64,000 nucleotides of DNA from Haemophilus parainfluenzae (GTDB lineage Bacteria > Pseudomonadota > Gammaproteobacteria > Enterobacterales > Pasteurellaceae), in NCBI RefSeq assembly GCF_014931375.1, contig NZ_CP063117.1, forward strand, positions 1,798,501-1,862,500. The letters run 5' to 3'. A program made the translations under genes and the position numbers. Of this stretch, positions 29,969 through 40,611 are shown one piece after another (positions within the stretch are counted from its first letter, which is position 1; the number at the start of each line of letters is the position of its first letter). The notes below the pieces were generated by a model. The model was not told the origin of the DNA. It did not search any database and saw only the letters and a list, made by a program, of their open reading frames with translations.

Positions 29969-29980
29969 TTATACGTATAA
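29969..29980. promoter_or_regulatory. Perfect 12-bp palindrome, candidate operator of the GntR regulator
   Basis: TTATACGTATAA is a perfect palindrome 2 bases from the CRP core. TreR/GntR-type regulators of Firmicutes bind TTGTATATACAA-like palindromes; this has the same size and AT-rich form. Two further ATACGT-core sites lie nearer malQ. Confidence 0.55.
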
Positions 29981-30046
29981 CATTTATGATTTTATGATAT
30001 GCTATGACGACACCTATGGAACGAACGGTCGATAAAAGGATTAAAA

Positions 30047-30760
30047 ATGAGCAAGTACAAGCAGGTCTATAACGAGATAAAGACCCAAATAAACAATGGT
30101 AATTTCGCACCATTGCAAGAACTCCCGAGTGAAAATGAACTCATGCAAAGCTATGGTTTTTCCAAGGATACTATTCGAAAAGCGCTTTCTTTACTTGAAA
30201 TTGATGGCTACATTCAAAAGCAACAAGGCCGAAATTCGATTGTTTTAGAACATGATTTATCTAAACCACAAATGCTTTCTGAAATTAAAACCGTTAGCGA
30301 ATTAAATAGTGCATCAACACACCAAGTAAAAACCACATTAACCAGCTTGTATATTGTGCAAGGTGAAGAAGAACTGATGCATATTTTTAATGTCGATGAT
30401 CAGATCGATTTCTACCGCATTGCTCGTCTGCGTGAAATTGATGGCGAAGCCGTTGAATATGAGGTTTCTTATTTTGATCGCCGCATCGTGCCGTTTATTA
30501 GCCGAGAAATTGCTGAACACTCTATTTATCACTATTTAGAAAACGAATTAAAATTAAAAATTAGCCACTCACAACGAAAAATTGTCTTTCGCTATGCGAA
30601 CGAAGAAGAAAAAAATGCGATCGATCTTGGTGAGTATGACATGGTTGTGAATGTGACGAGTACCACTTATTTGGCTGATGGGCGACCATTTCAATATGGG
30701 AGTATTAGTTATCGACCAGATAAGATTGCGTTTACATCAACAGCAAAACGGCATGTCTAG
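30047..30760 (+). CDS. GntR-family (TreR/HutC-type) repressor of the mal operon
   Basis: 237 residues: an N-terminal GntR winged helix (about 1-70, with LPSENELMQSYGFSKDTIRKAL) and a C-terminal UbiC/HutC-type effector domain (about 90-235, with FYRIARLREIDGEAVEYEVSYF and GRPFQYGSISYRPDKIAF). This arrangement is that of Firmicutes trehalose repressors, which sense trehalose-6-phosphate. Here the divergent operon suggests a phosphorylated disaccharide such as maltose-6'-phosphate or a related sugar phosphate; that is inference. AAAGGA precedes the ATG. Confidence 0.85.
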   Translation: MSKYKQVYNEIKTQINNGNFAPLQELPSENELMQSYGFSKDTIRKALSLLEIDGYIQKQQGRNSIVLEHDLSKPQMLSEIKTVSELNSASTHQVKTTLTSLYIVQGEEELMHIFNVDDQIDFYRIARLREIDGEAVEYEVSYFDRRIVPFISREIAEHSIYHYLENELKLKISHSQRKIVFRYANEEEKNAIDLGEYDMVVNVTSTTYLADGRPFQYGSISYRPDKIAFTSTAKRHV

Positions 30761-30800
30761 TTTTTTGTAAATGATAAGTTGTGATTAAAAAATTCATAAA

Positions 30801-30833
30801 AAAAGTGCGGTCATTTTTAACCGCACTTTTTGT
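30801..30833. terminator. Bidirectional terminator made of an inverted uptake-signal pair
   Basis: AAAAGTGCGGT (30801-30811) and ACCGCACTTTT (30820-30830) form an 11-bp stem with T or A runs on both sides. It ends the convergent regulator gene and tehA and contains the first exact uptake signals after the mal island. Confidence 0.85.
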
Positions 30834-30838
30834 TTACA

Positions 30839-31783
30839 CTACTTTAACCAAAATTGTCCTTTGAAAATTTTTCCTAATGTCATCAGCACCAAACCGCTCA
30901 TCATCAAGTTAGCAAAGATAAATGCACCATTTGCCAATCCGCTCAGTACGTTATGATGAACAAAAGAAACAGCCCCATTCGCTAAAGAAGCTAATCCGAA
31001 TGAAAAAGCCCAGAACCCAATATTCAGTCCTTTTTCACTAATCCAAGGGAACAGACGAATTAAAAAGAACATTTGTAAAAAACCGTATCCCCATAAGAGT
31101 TTAACGAAAAGATCGATCTCTCCTCCATTAAGCGATAAGTAAGCTGACGATCCTACAAATGCCGGTGCGAGAATGATCCCCATGGTTGGACGAAATTGTG
31201 GTTCAATCTGCAACACGCGTAAACGTTGGAATAACACAGGTTCATAAATAATCCAAGCAATCATCCCTGCACCTAAGAACAAATAGCCTAAATCTTGATA
31301 GCCTAACAAGGCTAATGATGAGGCACTTGTAAAGTTAGTCGCCACAGAGGGCAAATAAAAAGGTGGCAGTGTCGATTTTTCCTCAAATGTGCCATCTTTC
31401 CATAACGCACTAATACGCACTGAAGCAAACAATAATTGCCCAATTGTCCCGATCCAAATTAATCCCTCACCAATAAGAGGAAACCAACGATACAGAACAT
31501 CCCCGCTTAACATGGTTGTAATCGGTATTAATGCGAGAAAAGAAAAACGTATCGGACAACAATATTCATCTCGTACTTCTTGAGAGAAATAAATCATTTT
31601 ATAAATATAGAGCAAGACGAAAAGTGCCCATACTGAAACAGACGTTACGCCAATAATATCACTCACATTTCGAGAAAAAGAGAGCGTATCGCCCATATGC
31701 AACCAGGCTAAAGATAAAGCGCTTAAACCTAATGGAATCGCAAAATACCCTGTTGGTAATGGAAATGGTCGTTTATCAGTCAT
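30839..31783 (-). CDS. tehA: TehA, SLAC1-type anion channel / tellurite resistance protein
   Basis: 314 residues with about ten membrane segments. It resembles H. influenzae TehA, the structural model for plant SLAC1 anion channels: PFPLPTGYFAIPLGLSALSL at the start, FSFLALIPITTMLSGDVLYRW, FYLPSVATNFTSASSLALLGY and a GFWAFSFGLASLANG stretch near the end. The gate phenylalanine reported for TehA should lie in the last segments, but I did not fix its position. The tehB methyltransferase is not adjacent. The natural role of the channel in Haemophilus is not settled. Confidence 0.9.
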   Translation of the reverse strand: MTDKRPFPLPTGYFAIPLGLSALSLAWLHMGDTLSFSRNVSDIIGVTSVSVWALFVLLYIYKMIYFSQEVRDEYCCPIRFSFLALIPITTMLSGDVLYRWFPLIGEGLIWIGTIGQLLFASVRISALWKDGTFEEKSTLPPFYLPSVATNFTSASSLALLGYQDLGYLFLGAGMIAWIIYEPVLFQRLRVLQIEPQFRPTMGIILAPAFVGSSAYLSLNGGEIDLFVKLLWGYGFLQMFFLIRLFPWISEKGLNIGFWAFSFGLASLANGAVSFVHHNVLSGLANGAFIFANLMMSGLVLMTLGKIFKGQFWLK

Positions 31784-31889
31784 TATTATTCTCCTAAAAA
31801 TTGATACCTTATAAGATTACCTCTAAATGCATGAATATTGATGTGGATTTATCTCAAAGACTAGAATAAAAATCTCATTTCTCTAGATG

Positions 31890-31917
31890 AAAGAAAGGGC
31901 TAATAAACATTAGCCCT
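31890..31917 (-). terminator. serS terminator
   Basis: AGGGCTAAT and ATTAGCCCT form a 9-bp stem with a 4-base loop, followed on the minus strand by TTTCTTTC. Confidence 0.65.
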
Positions 31918-31940
31918 AAATTGAATTTATATATTTTGGA

Positions 31941-33239
<1,299 letters not shown>

Positions 33240-33468
33240 CTATTTTTCATTATGAAACAGATACCTTTATTCTAGCGCGCTTTCGCCAAATAAACCAGTT
33301 AAAAGCCTGATTTTTCTTTTATTAACTCTTTCAAAAACATCAAATTTTATGACCGCACTTTGCCATGATTTAATTTTGTGATCTCTGTCAAATTCTGAGA
33401 ATGAGACACTAGAAACAGCAAAAAAAAGTTCTATAATGAAAATGAACGTTAACCAAGAGGAGTAACCT

Positions 33469-33687
33469 ATGTTTCCTGAATTCCGCGATTTAATCACTAA
33501 GCTTAAAAACAAAGATGCTTATTTTGATCGCTTGTTTGAAAAGCACAATGCATTAGACCAAGATATCAAAAATAAGATTGATAACATAGAACTCGCAACT
33601 CATACGGAAATTGAGAACTTGAAAAAAGAAAAATTACGGATTAAAGACGAGCTCTATCAATACTTGAAAAAGAAAGCAGCTGAGTAA
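33469..33687 (+). CDS. DUF465 small protein (YdcH family)
   Basis: 72 residues, highly charged and helical: FPEFRDLITKLKNKDAYFDRLFEKHNALD, then a second coiled-coil-like stretch ending YLKKKAAE. This is the DUF465/YdcH family, whose function is unknown. AGAGGAGT lies 7 bases before the ATG and marks strong translation. It ends in an uptake-signal hairpin. Confidence 0.88.
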   Translation: MFPEFRDLITKLKNKDAYFDRLFEKHNALDQDIKNKIDNIELATHTEIENLKKEKLRIKDELYQYLKKKAAE

Positions 33688-33705
33688 TTGGTTTAATGTA
33701 AAGAC

Positions 33706-33738
33706 AAAGTGCGGTGAAATTTACCGCACTTTTTTATT
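33706..33738. terminator. Terminator between ydcH-like gene and EamA transporter
   Basis: AAAGTGCGGT (33706-33715) and ACCGCACTTT (33723-33732) form a 10-bp stem, with T residues following on the plus strand. It is an inverted uptake-signal pair. Confidence 0.85.
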
Positions 33739-34617
33739 TTAAGAGGTTTTGCTTTTTTGAGAGCCAAGATAAATTGCGACTAATGTCAGCACTGCCCCCG
33801 CCCATTGCCAATGATTGATTGGCTTATCCAATCCAAAATAATCAATCACAAGCGCCACCACGGGTTCAGAAAGCAGTAATAAACCCGTTAAGCCTAACGA
33901 TAAATAAGGAATGGTATAAGCAATCATGCCCCAGGCGACACATTGCATCACCGCACCATAAATGAAGACTAATCCCCAATCGGTGAAAGTGGTGGGATAA
34001 AGATTATCAGGATTAAAAATTAGCGAAGGAATAATTAAGACGAAAGCACCACTCAAGCTCAGAATAAACATGAGTGAGAATAAAGCCGTTGGTTCTTCTT
34101 CGTGTACTTTTTTAATCATAACCATTGAGGCGGCAAGCAAGCCAGCAGAAATGAGCCCAATGATAATGCCGTACATGCCTTCAAAATTATGCTGTAGCTC
34201 TTCCCCTGAGATTAAGACAACACCCACAACGGCTAAAAAAAGGCTTAGCATTTGTAGTTTAGTTTGGCGTTCGCCAAAGAAAAAATAGCCAATTGCTGCC
34301 AAAAAGAAAATCTGCAGGCTATTCAACAAGGTTGAAATGCCTGGCCCTACCGCATAGACACTTTCATGCCAAAAGGATAAATCAAAGGCTAAAAAAATGC
34401 CGGCTAATACAGCATACATCATTGCTTTACGGCTTTTTGGAAAACGCTGTCTTTTTAATTTCATTAAAAACCAGAAAATAAAAGAAGCAATAAGTAAGCG
34501 CCAGAATGCAATGGCATAACCACCTACTGGCACAAACTTAACAATTAGGCTTCCTAAACCGAATAGTACGCAGCCCACGACTAACATCGGGGCGGCGTAA
34601 GATTTTATTTTATTCAT
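33739..34617 (-). CDS. EamA/DMT-family transporter
   Basis: 292 residues with ten hydrophobic segments in two repeated EamA domains (about 1-135 and 150-285), each ending near a GxxL/E motif (FFGERQTKLQMLS in the first; LLLLSEPVVALVIDYF in the second). Drug/metabolite transporter family members export amino acids or other small metabolites; the substrate here cannot be told from sequence. The start shares one base with the stop of the membrane-protein gene upstream (TAATG), so the pair is co-translated. Confidence 0.85.
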   Translation of the reverse strand: MNKIKSYAAPMLVVGCVLFGLGSLIVKFVPVGGYAIAFWRLLIASFIFWFLMKLKRQRFPKSRKAMMYAVLAGIFLAFDLSFWHESVYAVGPGISTLLNSLQIFFLAAIGYFFFGERQTKLQMLSLFLAVVGVVLISGEELQHNFEGMYGIIIGLISAGLLAASMVMIKKVHEEEPTALFSLMFILSLSGAFVLIIPSLIFNPDNLYPTTFTDWGLVFIYGAVMQCVAWGMIAYTIPYLSLGLTGLLLLSEPVVALVIDYFGLDKPINHWQWAGAVLTLVAIYLGSQKSKTS

Positions 34618-35417
34618 TAAATAAACATCGCCCAGACAGCCAAACTCGCCGCCATAAAGAACAAAATGAGTAAGCTGTTATAGCTGAGTTTCCATTTATT
34701 CACACTATGTAAAAGCAGAATGCCCGCTATCACTAAGTGAAGCAGGAAATAAATACCATATGCAAAAACAACGGCAAAAGTGACCGCACTTACACCTTGA
34801 TAAATGATAAAAATCAATACTGCCAATGCATTAAGGGCAAGCAGTAAAATCATCAATAACGGCAGTAATGCTATAAAACCTTGTAAACGATTACGAGAAA
34901 CAGATAAGCATAAATTCGCTAACAATACCCCCATTAAAGCTTGTGCTAGCGGGTTATATTGCATGAAATTTGGTGTTGGATTGCCGAAGAAAATCATCAA
35001 ATAGGCAATTACACCCAATCCACTCACCAACGATGACATTAAGAGAAAACCACGGCGAGCGACTTCATCTTTAGGTTGTTTCCATACTGCATATACGGCA
35101 GATAACCCGCATAAGCTGACAATATCAGTCATCACGTAATGATATGGTGAGGCCAGGCTCATTCCTAACCAAATGAACCAATAAAGCGCAAAACAGACAT
35201 TTGCTTTGATTAAACGTCCACGCTGCCCAGGGCAAATTTCCCCTTTAATAAAAGCAACCAAACAAAGCAATTGGGCAATCAGCACACCAAAGGCTAAATG
35301 GGGAATCAGTTTTTCAGCAAGTTGCAAAGCTTCTACAAAAAACTCGATCATTAATAGCAACCCAATTGGTAATAGTGCAAGAAATGCTGCCAAGGGTTTG
35401 GATTGTTCTTCTGACAT
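34617..35417 (-). CDS. Hypothetical multi-pass membrane protein
   Basis: 266 residues with about eight or nine hydrophobic segments separated by short basic loops. I do not recognise the family. The first 35 residues already contain a membrane segment after MSEEQSKPLAAFLA. It is translationally coupled (TAATG) to the EamA transporter, suggesting a joint role or at least common expression. An uptake signal at about 34784 lies in the coding region. Function unknown. Confidence 0.7.
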   Translation of the reverse strand: MSEEQSKPLAAFLALLPIGLLLMIEFFVEALQLAEKLIPHLAFGVLIAQLLCLVAFIKGEICPGQRGRLIKANVCFALYWFIWLGMSLASPYHYVMTDIVSLCGLSAVYAVWKQPKDEVARRGFLLMSSLVSGLGVIAYLMIFFGNPTPNFMQYNPLAQALMGVLLANLCLSVSRNRLQGFIALLPLLMILLLALNALAVLIFIIYQGVSAVTFAVVFAYGIYFLLHLVIAGILLLHSVNKWKLSYNSLLILFFMAASLAVWAMFI

Positions 35418-35551
35418 AAAATTCTCGATTAGAAAAAGAAGACGTCATTATGCCAAAATTTATGGCTTTTTTTAATGGCTTTCGTGCATTTTGCCTCATT
35501 CCCTTTTAAAATAAGCAAAATGATAACCGCACTTTAGGAACCACAAAAAAA

Positions 35552-36211
35552 ATGCTATTAAGCGTACTTTATATTATTGGAATTACCGCCGAAGGAATTA
35601 CCGGCGCATTAGCCGCTGGACGAGAAAAAATGGATATTTTCGGGGTAATTATTATCGCCTGCGTGACGGCGATTGGCGGAGGTACAGTACGCGATGTATT
35701 ACTAGGTCACTACCCTGTTGGCTGGGTTAAACATCCTGAATATTTCATCATGGTAGCTGGTGCGGCAGTATTAACCGTTTTTATCGCACCTTTCATCAAA
35801 CATTTTATGCGCTACTTCCGCACCATTTTCTTGGTATTAGATGCTTTAGGATTAATCGTATATTCCATTATCGGTGCGCAAATTGCCATTGATATGGGCT
35901 ATGGTTTTACCGTTACATCCATTGCGGCAACAGTAACGGGTGCATTTGGTGGTGTGTTGCGTGATTTACTTTGTAACCGCATTCCCCTTGTATTCCAAAA
36001 AGAACTTTACGCCAGTGTATCATTCTTCTCTGCTGCTATGTATATGGCATTCCAATACATTCAATTAGAACACACGCTTTCAATTTTACTCACGTTATTC
36101 AGCGGTTTTGCACTGCGTTTACTTGCTGTTAGATTTGGTTGGGGACTACCCGTTTTCGATTTCCAAGAGCAAGAAGAAACAAATGATAAATTACCGAAGA
36201 AAACGAAATAA
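35552..36211 (+). CDS. TRIC-family cation channel protein (UPF0126, YicG/YadS-like)
   Basis: 219 residues with about seven membrane segments in two three-helix repeats. Each repeat has the family signature: [17 protein letters not shown] in the first and [21 protein letters not shown] in the second. Prokaryotic TRIC proteins are trimeric monovalent cation channels; some relatives are named for glycine uptake, so the substrate is open. It lies 15 bases before proA and is probably co-transcribed with it. The ribosome-binding site is weak (AGGA about 12 bases before ATG). Confidence 0.88.
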   Translation: MLLSVLYIIGITAEGITGALAAGREKMDIFGVIIIACVTAIGGGTVRDVLLGHYPVGWVKHPEYFIMVAGAAVLTVFIAPFIKHFMRYFRTIFLVLDALGLIVYSIIGAQIAIDMGYGFTVTSIAATVTGAFGGVLRDLLCNRIPLVFQKELYASVSFFSAAMYMAFQYIQLEHTLSILLTLFSGFALRLLAVRFGWGLPVFDFQEQEETNDKLPKKTK

Positions 36212-36226
36212 TTAAAAGGAATAATT

Positions 36227-37480
36227 ATGTTAGAACAAATGGGCAAACAGGCTAAAGATGCAGCCTTTATTTTAGCGCAGTTAAACACCACTGAAAAAAA
36301 TCATGCGCTCAGCATTATTGCAGATCAATTAGAACAACAAGCGGAGCGTATTCTTGCCGCAAACCAAAAAGATATTGAAATTGCGAAACAAAATGGCTTA
36401 TCTGAAGCCTTAATTGATCGCCTTTTATTAACCGAAGAGCGCCTAAAAGGCATTGCGAATGATGTACGCCATGTGATTTCGCTCGCTGATCCTGTGGGTA
36501 AAATCATTGATGGTGGTACCTTAGATAGCGGATTAAAGATCGAACGAGTCCGTACTCCACTTGGCGTGATTGGTACCATTTACGAAGCGCGTCCAAATGT
36601 AACCATTGATGTGGCAAGCCTTTGCTTAAAAACCGGTAATGCCGTGATTTTACGTGGTGGAAAAGAAACACAACATTCCAACCAAATTTTAGTAGAAGTG
36701 GTACAAAATGCCCTTGAACAAGCGGGATTACCACGCCATGCAGTCCAAGCCATTACGGATCCGAATCGTGAACTTGTGATGCAACTGCTTAAATTGGATC
36801 GCTACGTGGATATGATTATTCCTCGTGGCGGTGCTGGTTTACATGAGCTTTGTAAACAACATTCTACCATTCCAGTGATTGTCGGTGGTGTGGGTGTTTG
36901 CCATCTTTTTGTGGAAGAAAGTGCTGACCAGGAAAAAGCCCTTGCTGTGATTGCTAATGCAAAATGCCAACGTCCAAGCACATGTAATACGTTGGAAACA
37001 CTTTTAGTTCAACGCTCGATTGCAGAAACCTTCCTGCCAAAACTCGCGAAATATTTAGCCGAGAAAAAAGTGAAATTCCATGCAAAATCGACCGCACTTT
37101 CGATTCTTCAAGCTGCAAATGTCGATGTGCAAGAAGTGACTGAACAAGCGCTACGCCAAGAATGGGGTTCACTCGATCTCAATGTTGTGGTGGTTGAAGA
37201 TATGGATGCAGCAATTGCTCATATCCGTGAATATGGCACACAACATTCTGAAAGTATCTTGACGGAAAACCAACGATTAGCCACACAATTTATCAATCAA
37301 GTGGATGCAGCAGCCGTGTATGTTAATGCAAGTACTCGATTTACCGATGGCGGACAATTTGGTTTAGGTGCAGAAGTGGCGGTAAGTACTCAAAAACTTC
37401 ATGCTCGTGGCCCAATGGGATTAGAAGCCTTAACCAGTTATAAATGGGTCTGTGTTGGCGATTACACTTCTCGCAAATAA
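36227..37480 (+). CDS. proA: Gamma-glutamyl phosphate reductase
   Basis: Second step of proline synthesis: NADPH reduction of gamma-glutamyl phosphate to glutamate semialdehyde. 417 residues, the normal length of the aldehyde-dehydrogenase-like family. Catalytic cysteine in [18 protein letters not shown]; cofactor region [11 protein letters not shown]; and [29 protein letters not shown] end. AAAGGA precedes the ATG. proB is not adjacent. Confidence 0.96.
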   Translation: MLEQMGKQAKDAAFILAQLNTTEKNHALSIIADQLEQQAERILAANQKDIEIAKQNGLSEALIDRLLLTEERLKGIANDVRHVISLADPVGKIIDGGTLDSGLKIERVRTPLGVIGTIYEARPNVTIDVASLCLKTGNAVILRGGKETQHSNQILVEVVQNALEQAGLPRHAVQAITDPNRELVMQLLKLDRYVDMIIPRGGAGLHELCKQHSTIPVIVGGVGVCHLFVEESADQEKALAVIANAKCQRPSTCNTLETLLVQRSIAETFLPKLAKYLAEKKVKFHAKSTALSILQAANVDVQEVTEQALRQEWGSLDLNVVVVEDMDAAIAHIREYGTQHSESILTENQRLATQFINQVDAAAVYVNASTRFTDGGQFGLGAEVAVSTQKLHARGPMGLEALTSYKWVCVGDYTSRK

Positions 37481-37497
37481 TCTGTTCCATCCATAAA

Positions 37498-37537
37498 AAA
37501 ACCGCACCTTGAAACAATCAAAGTGCGGTTATTTTTT
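37498..37537. terminator. Terminator between proA and the DUF808 gene
   Basis: AACCGCAC (37500-37507) and GTGCGGTT (37523-37530) form the stem with an extended TTGA/TCAA inner pairing. T residues follow. One arm carries an exact uptake signal, the other a one-base variant. Confidence 0.8.
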
Positions 37538-37546
37538 GTCTCGTTT

Positions 37547-38395
37547 TTAGTGTTTACCGAATAATTTCATCGCGGGCAATACAATCGCACAAGCAATCGC
37601 CCCAACAATCACACCAACGACTAACGTTGCCACATTACCGAGTAAGCCATCTGCTAATTGATAATCAGCGAGCAAATGATGAATGAAATCCACATTATGC
37701 ACAAAAATACCGCCACCCACTAAGAACATCGCAAGCGTACCGATAAAACTAAGTGAACGCATAAATTTAGGCATAATCACTAAAATCGCCTTTCCGATTG
37801 ACTTCGCCACACCGCCTTTTTTGATAAGGTATAAACCGAAATCATCTGCTCTAACAATCAATGCGACCAAGCCATAAACAAAAATAGTAATTCCGATACC
37901 CACTATTGAAAGAGAAATGATGCGAGTGAGCAAGCTCGCTTCGGTTAATTCGCCCAATGCAATAATAATAATTTCAGCAGAAAGAATAAAATCCGTACGA
38001 ATTGCCCCTTTAATTTTAGCGGCTTCATTAAAGGTTGTTTTTTCTTCGTGCTCTTCATGAGCAATAAATTTATGTAGAATTTTCTCTACACCTTCAAAAC
38101 ATAAATATGCCCCACCAATCATCAGAAGTGGCACGATCAACCAAGGTAAAAATGCAGAAAGCAGTAAAGCAATTGGAATTAAAATGACTTTATTGACTAA
38201 GGATCCTTTGGTGACTGCCCAAACAATGGGTAATTCACGATCGGAAGATGCCCCTGTTACCTGATTAGCATTTAAGGCTAAGTCATCACCTACTACACCA
38301 ACGGTTTTCTTGGCTGCTATTTTGGTCATCAAGGCGACATCATCAAGAATCGATGCAATGTCATCAATAAGAGTAAAAAGAGAGCTAAACGCCAT
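37547..38395 (-). CDS. DUF808 family membrane protein (YedI-like)
   Basis: 282 residues. The start FSSLFTLIDDIASILDDVALMTKIAAKKT and the following GDDLALNANQV are the DUF808 signature. Five or six hydrophobic segments follow, with TDFILSAEIIIIALGEL in the middle and a GVIVGAIACAIVLPAMKLF end. The function of the family is unknown. It is on its own between proA and dnaX, on the same strand as dnaX but 40 bases downstream of it, so readthrough from dnaX is possible. Confidence 0.87.
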   Translation of the reverse strand: MAFSSLFTLIDDIASILDDVALMTKIAAKKTVGVVGDDLALNANQVTGASSDRELPIVWAVTKGSLVNKVILIPIALLLSAFLPWLIVPLLMIGGAYLCFEGVEKILHKFIAHEEHEEKTTFNEAAKIKGAIRTDFILSAEIIIIALGELTEASLLTRIISLSIVGIGITIFVYGLVALIVRADDFGLYLIKKGGVAKSIGKAILVIMPKFMRSLSFIGTLAMFLVGGGIFVHNVDFIHHLLADYQLADGLLGNVATLVVGVIVGAIACAIVLPAMKLFGKH

Positions 38396-38435
38396 ATTCT
38401 TTCCTTTATAAAGTTAAAATTTAGAGAAATGAGTT

Positions 38436-40595
38436 TTAGACTGGTCGAATGCTTTCGACATCCAACTTCGCATCAAACTCTTTTTGTAATAAAAGTAGTT
38501 TTTTATCTTGCTGTAAATCCGTACGTGCCTGTTCACGCAACTCCTGATAAACTTTTTTGCGGTAATCCATCGGGGTTAAAACATCGGAATCTTCAACAAA
38601 AATCGACAATTTGACTGGCTTTTCATATAAACGTTCAAGATGCTCCAGTAAATTTTTAATATTTCGATCTTGTTTTAAATGCGCTTTTTCAGAATGAAGT
38701 CCGAGTTGAATTTCATCTTCTGTTTGCGACTTAATAAAGCAATTTAATGCCAACTCTTTTGAAAAGCCAATCACGCCAGAACGTTCGACAATATCAGTCC
38801 AAGGATCTTGTTTTTGCGTAATTTGAATAATTTTCTCACGCAATTCTGGTGTCACATCTTTCAACATTGCCTGTTTAATATCAGAAGGACGCACACCACT
38901 ATCTACTTTGGCTAAATCCGGATTACTCCACTCCCAACGGTAGGTTTCCGCATCGAGAATTTCTTGCTCTTCCGCATCCATTTCAGCATTGTCATCAATG
39001 GTATTTTCAACCGTCTCAATACCTTGCTTTAACTCGTCAGCTTGTTGAGTCATTGGATTTAGTACCGCTACTTTCGTTTGCGTAGCTTTCGTTTGCGCAG
39101 CTTTCGGTGGTGTCATCTCTCGCACAGGAAGTGCGGTCATTTTTGGCGAATTTTTTTGCTCATCTAACTCTTGGAGGTGATGCAAGGTTTCTTTCACTGC
39201 GGCTTGCTGTTCATCATGATGATGCTGGCGCTCTGATTGCTCAATTATCGTTAATTGATTCAATGCCTCTAGCGCAGCAAGGCTGGCTAAATTCAATGAA
39301 GATGAGGTTTGAGTGGAAACAGGTTGAGAAGGTGAAGAATGCACAATCGCCGATTGAGCCATCGGCTTTTGCGCTTGTGCAGAATAATTTGCTTTGATGT
39401 TTTGCGACAGCACCGGCATATCCACATAACCAGAAACAGGCTGATTTTCAACCGCACTTTTCTGTGTATTTTGTTCAGGGGATAGCCCGCCTTGTTCAGG
39501 CGTTTGTACTGCCGTAAGGAACTTTGGGTGGAATGCCAATGCCCTCAATAATGTCATTTCTGCACCAATTCGACGATTTGGTGCGGTGGCCAATTCTTTT
39601 CGACCCGATACAATCACTTGATAGAAAAATTGTACGTCTTCGGGTGAAATATGTTTGGCTAGAAAACCTAAGTGATCGTTTTCATCAGTGGCATTTTTAG
39701 CAAGTAACTGCATTAACGCAATTTGATGTAATTTCTCGGCTGTTTCTGCCAATAATTCATCCCAATCGCCCGCTTTTTCTGCCACCGTTTGAATGGTTTT
39801 CATTAAACGCTCACCGTTACCTTGATGTAAAGCGTAAATGATTTCAATCGGCTGATCTTCATCTAACAGCCCAAGCATGGTATTCACCACATCGGTGGAA
39901 ACTTTACCGTTGCCCATGGCAATGGCTTGATCCGTTAAACTTAAGCTATCACGAATACTACCTTGTGCCGCTTTGGCTAATTTATCTAATGCAGGCGCAT
40001 CAAAAGGAATATTTTCTGCCGTAAGCACGCGATTAAGATGCGCTGAAATTTGCGGTTCATCTAATGCTTTGAGATGAAATTGCATACAACGGGATAAAAT
40101 CGTAATCGGTAATTTTTGAGGATCCGTTGTAGCGAGTAGGAATTTCACATATTCAGGCGGCTCTTCCAAGGTTTTTAATAACGCATTGAAAGAATGGCGA
40201 GAAAGCATATGCACTTCATCGATGAGGTAGACTTTATAACGCCCTACTACCGGCTTATATTGCACGTTGTCTAATAGCTCACGGGTATCTTCTACTTTGG
40301 TACGAGAAGCCGCATCGATTTCAATTAAATCAATAAAATTGCCAGCTTCGATCGCTTTGCAGTTTTCACATTCACCACAAGGATCGGCAGTAATACCGTT
40401 TATACAATTCAAGCCTTTCGCAAATAAACGAGCAATGGAGGTTTTACCTACGCCACGGGTGCCGGAAAATAAATAAGCATGATGTAAACGGTTTTCTTTT
40501 AAACCGTTTTCCAAAGCAGTGAGCACATGGCTTTGCCCCACAACTTCAGAAAAGTTTTTTGGTCGCCATTTTCTGGCTAAAACTTGGTAGCTCAT
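38436..40595 (-). CDS. dnaX: DNA polymerase III subunit tau (and possibly gamma)
   Basis: Clamp-loader ATPase of 719 residues. P-loop GTRGVGKTSIAR near residue 46, zinc motif CGECENC near 76, DEVHMLSRHSFNALLK as Walker B, and sensor SRC. Domains I-III run to about 370. A long Pro/Gln-rich linker follows, then the tau-specific C-terminus that contacts the polymerase and helicase. In E. coli a -1 frameshift makes gamma. Here a run of seven A residues in the frame CAA-AAA-AAT (39158-39150, codons 480-482) is a candidate slip site, but frameshifting is not shown. The linker also contains a TKATQTK repeat and uptake signals. Confidence 0.95.
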   Translation of the reverse strand: MSYQVLARKWRPKNFSEVVGQSHVLTALENGLKENRLHHAYLFSGTRGVGKTSIARLFAKGLNCINGITADPCGECENCKAIEAGNFIDLIEIDAASRTKVEDTRELLDNVQYKPVVGRYKVYLIDEVHMLSRHSFNALLKTLEEPPEYVKFLLATTDPQKLPITILSRCMQFHLKALDEPQISAHLNRVLTAENIPFDAPALDKLAKAAQGSIRDSLSLTDQAIAMGNGKVSTDVVNTMLGLLDEDQPIEIIYALHQGNGERLMKTIQTVAEKAGDWDELLAETAEKLHQIALMQLLAKNATDENDHLGFLAKHISPEDVQFFYQVIVSGRKELATAPNRRIGAEMTLLRALAFHPKFLTAVQTPEQGGLSPEQNTQKSAVENQPVSGYVDMPVLSQNIKANYSAQAQKPMAQSAIVHSSPSQPVSTQTSSSLNLASLAALEALNQLTIIEQSERQHHHDEQQAAVKETLHHLQELDEQKNSPKMTALPVREMTPPKAAQTKATQTKVAVLNPMTQQADELKQGIETVENTIDDNAEMDAEEQEILDAETYRWEWSNPDLAKVDSGVRPSDIKQAMLKDVTPELREKIIQITQKQDPWTDIVERSGVIGFSKELALNCFIKSQTEDEIQLGLHSEKAHLKQDRNIKNLLEHLERLYEKPVKLSIFVEDSDVLTPMDYRKKVYQELREQARTDLQQDKKLLLLQKEFDAKLDVESIRPV

Positions 40596-40611
40596 CGCAT
40601 CCCTTTAAAAA

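Noticed and set aside
30801..30833. Inverted AAGTGCGGT pairs as insertion-sequence ends
   Set aside because: No transposase or target duplication lies nearby; the same pairs recur at many gene ends as terminators.
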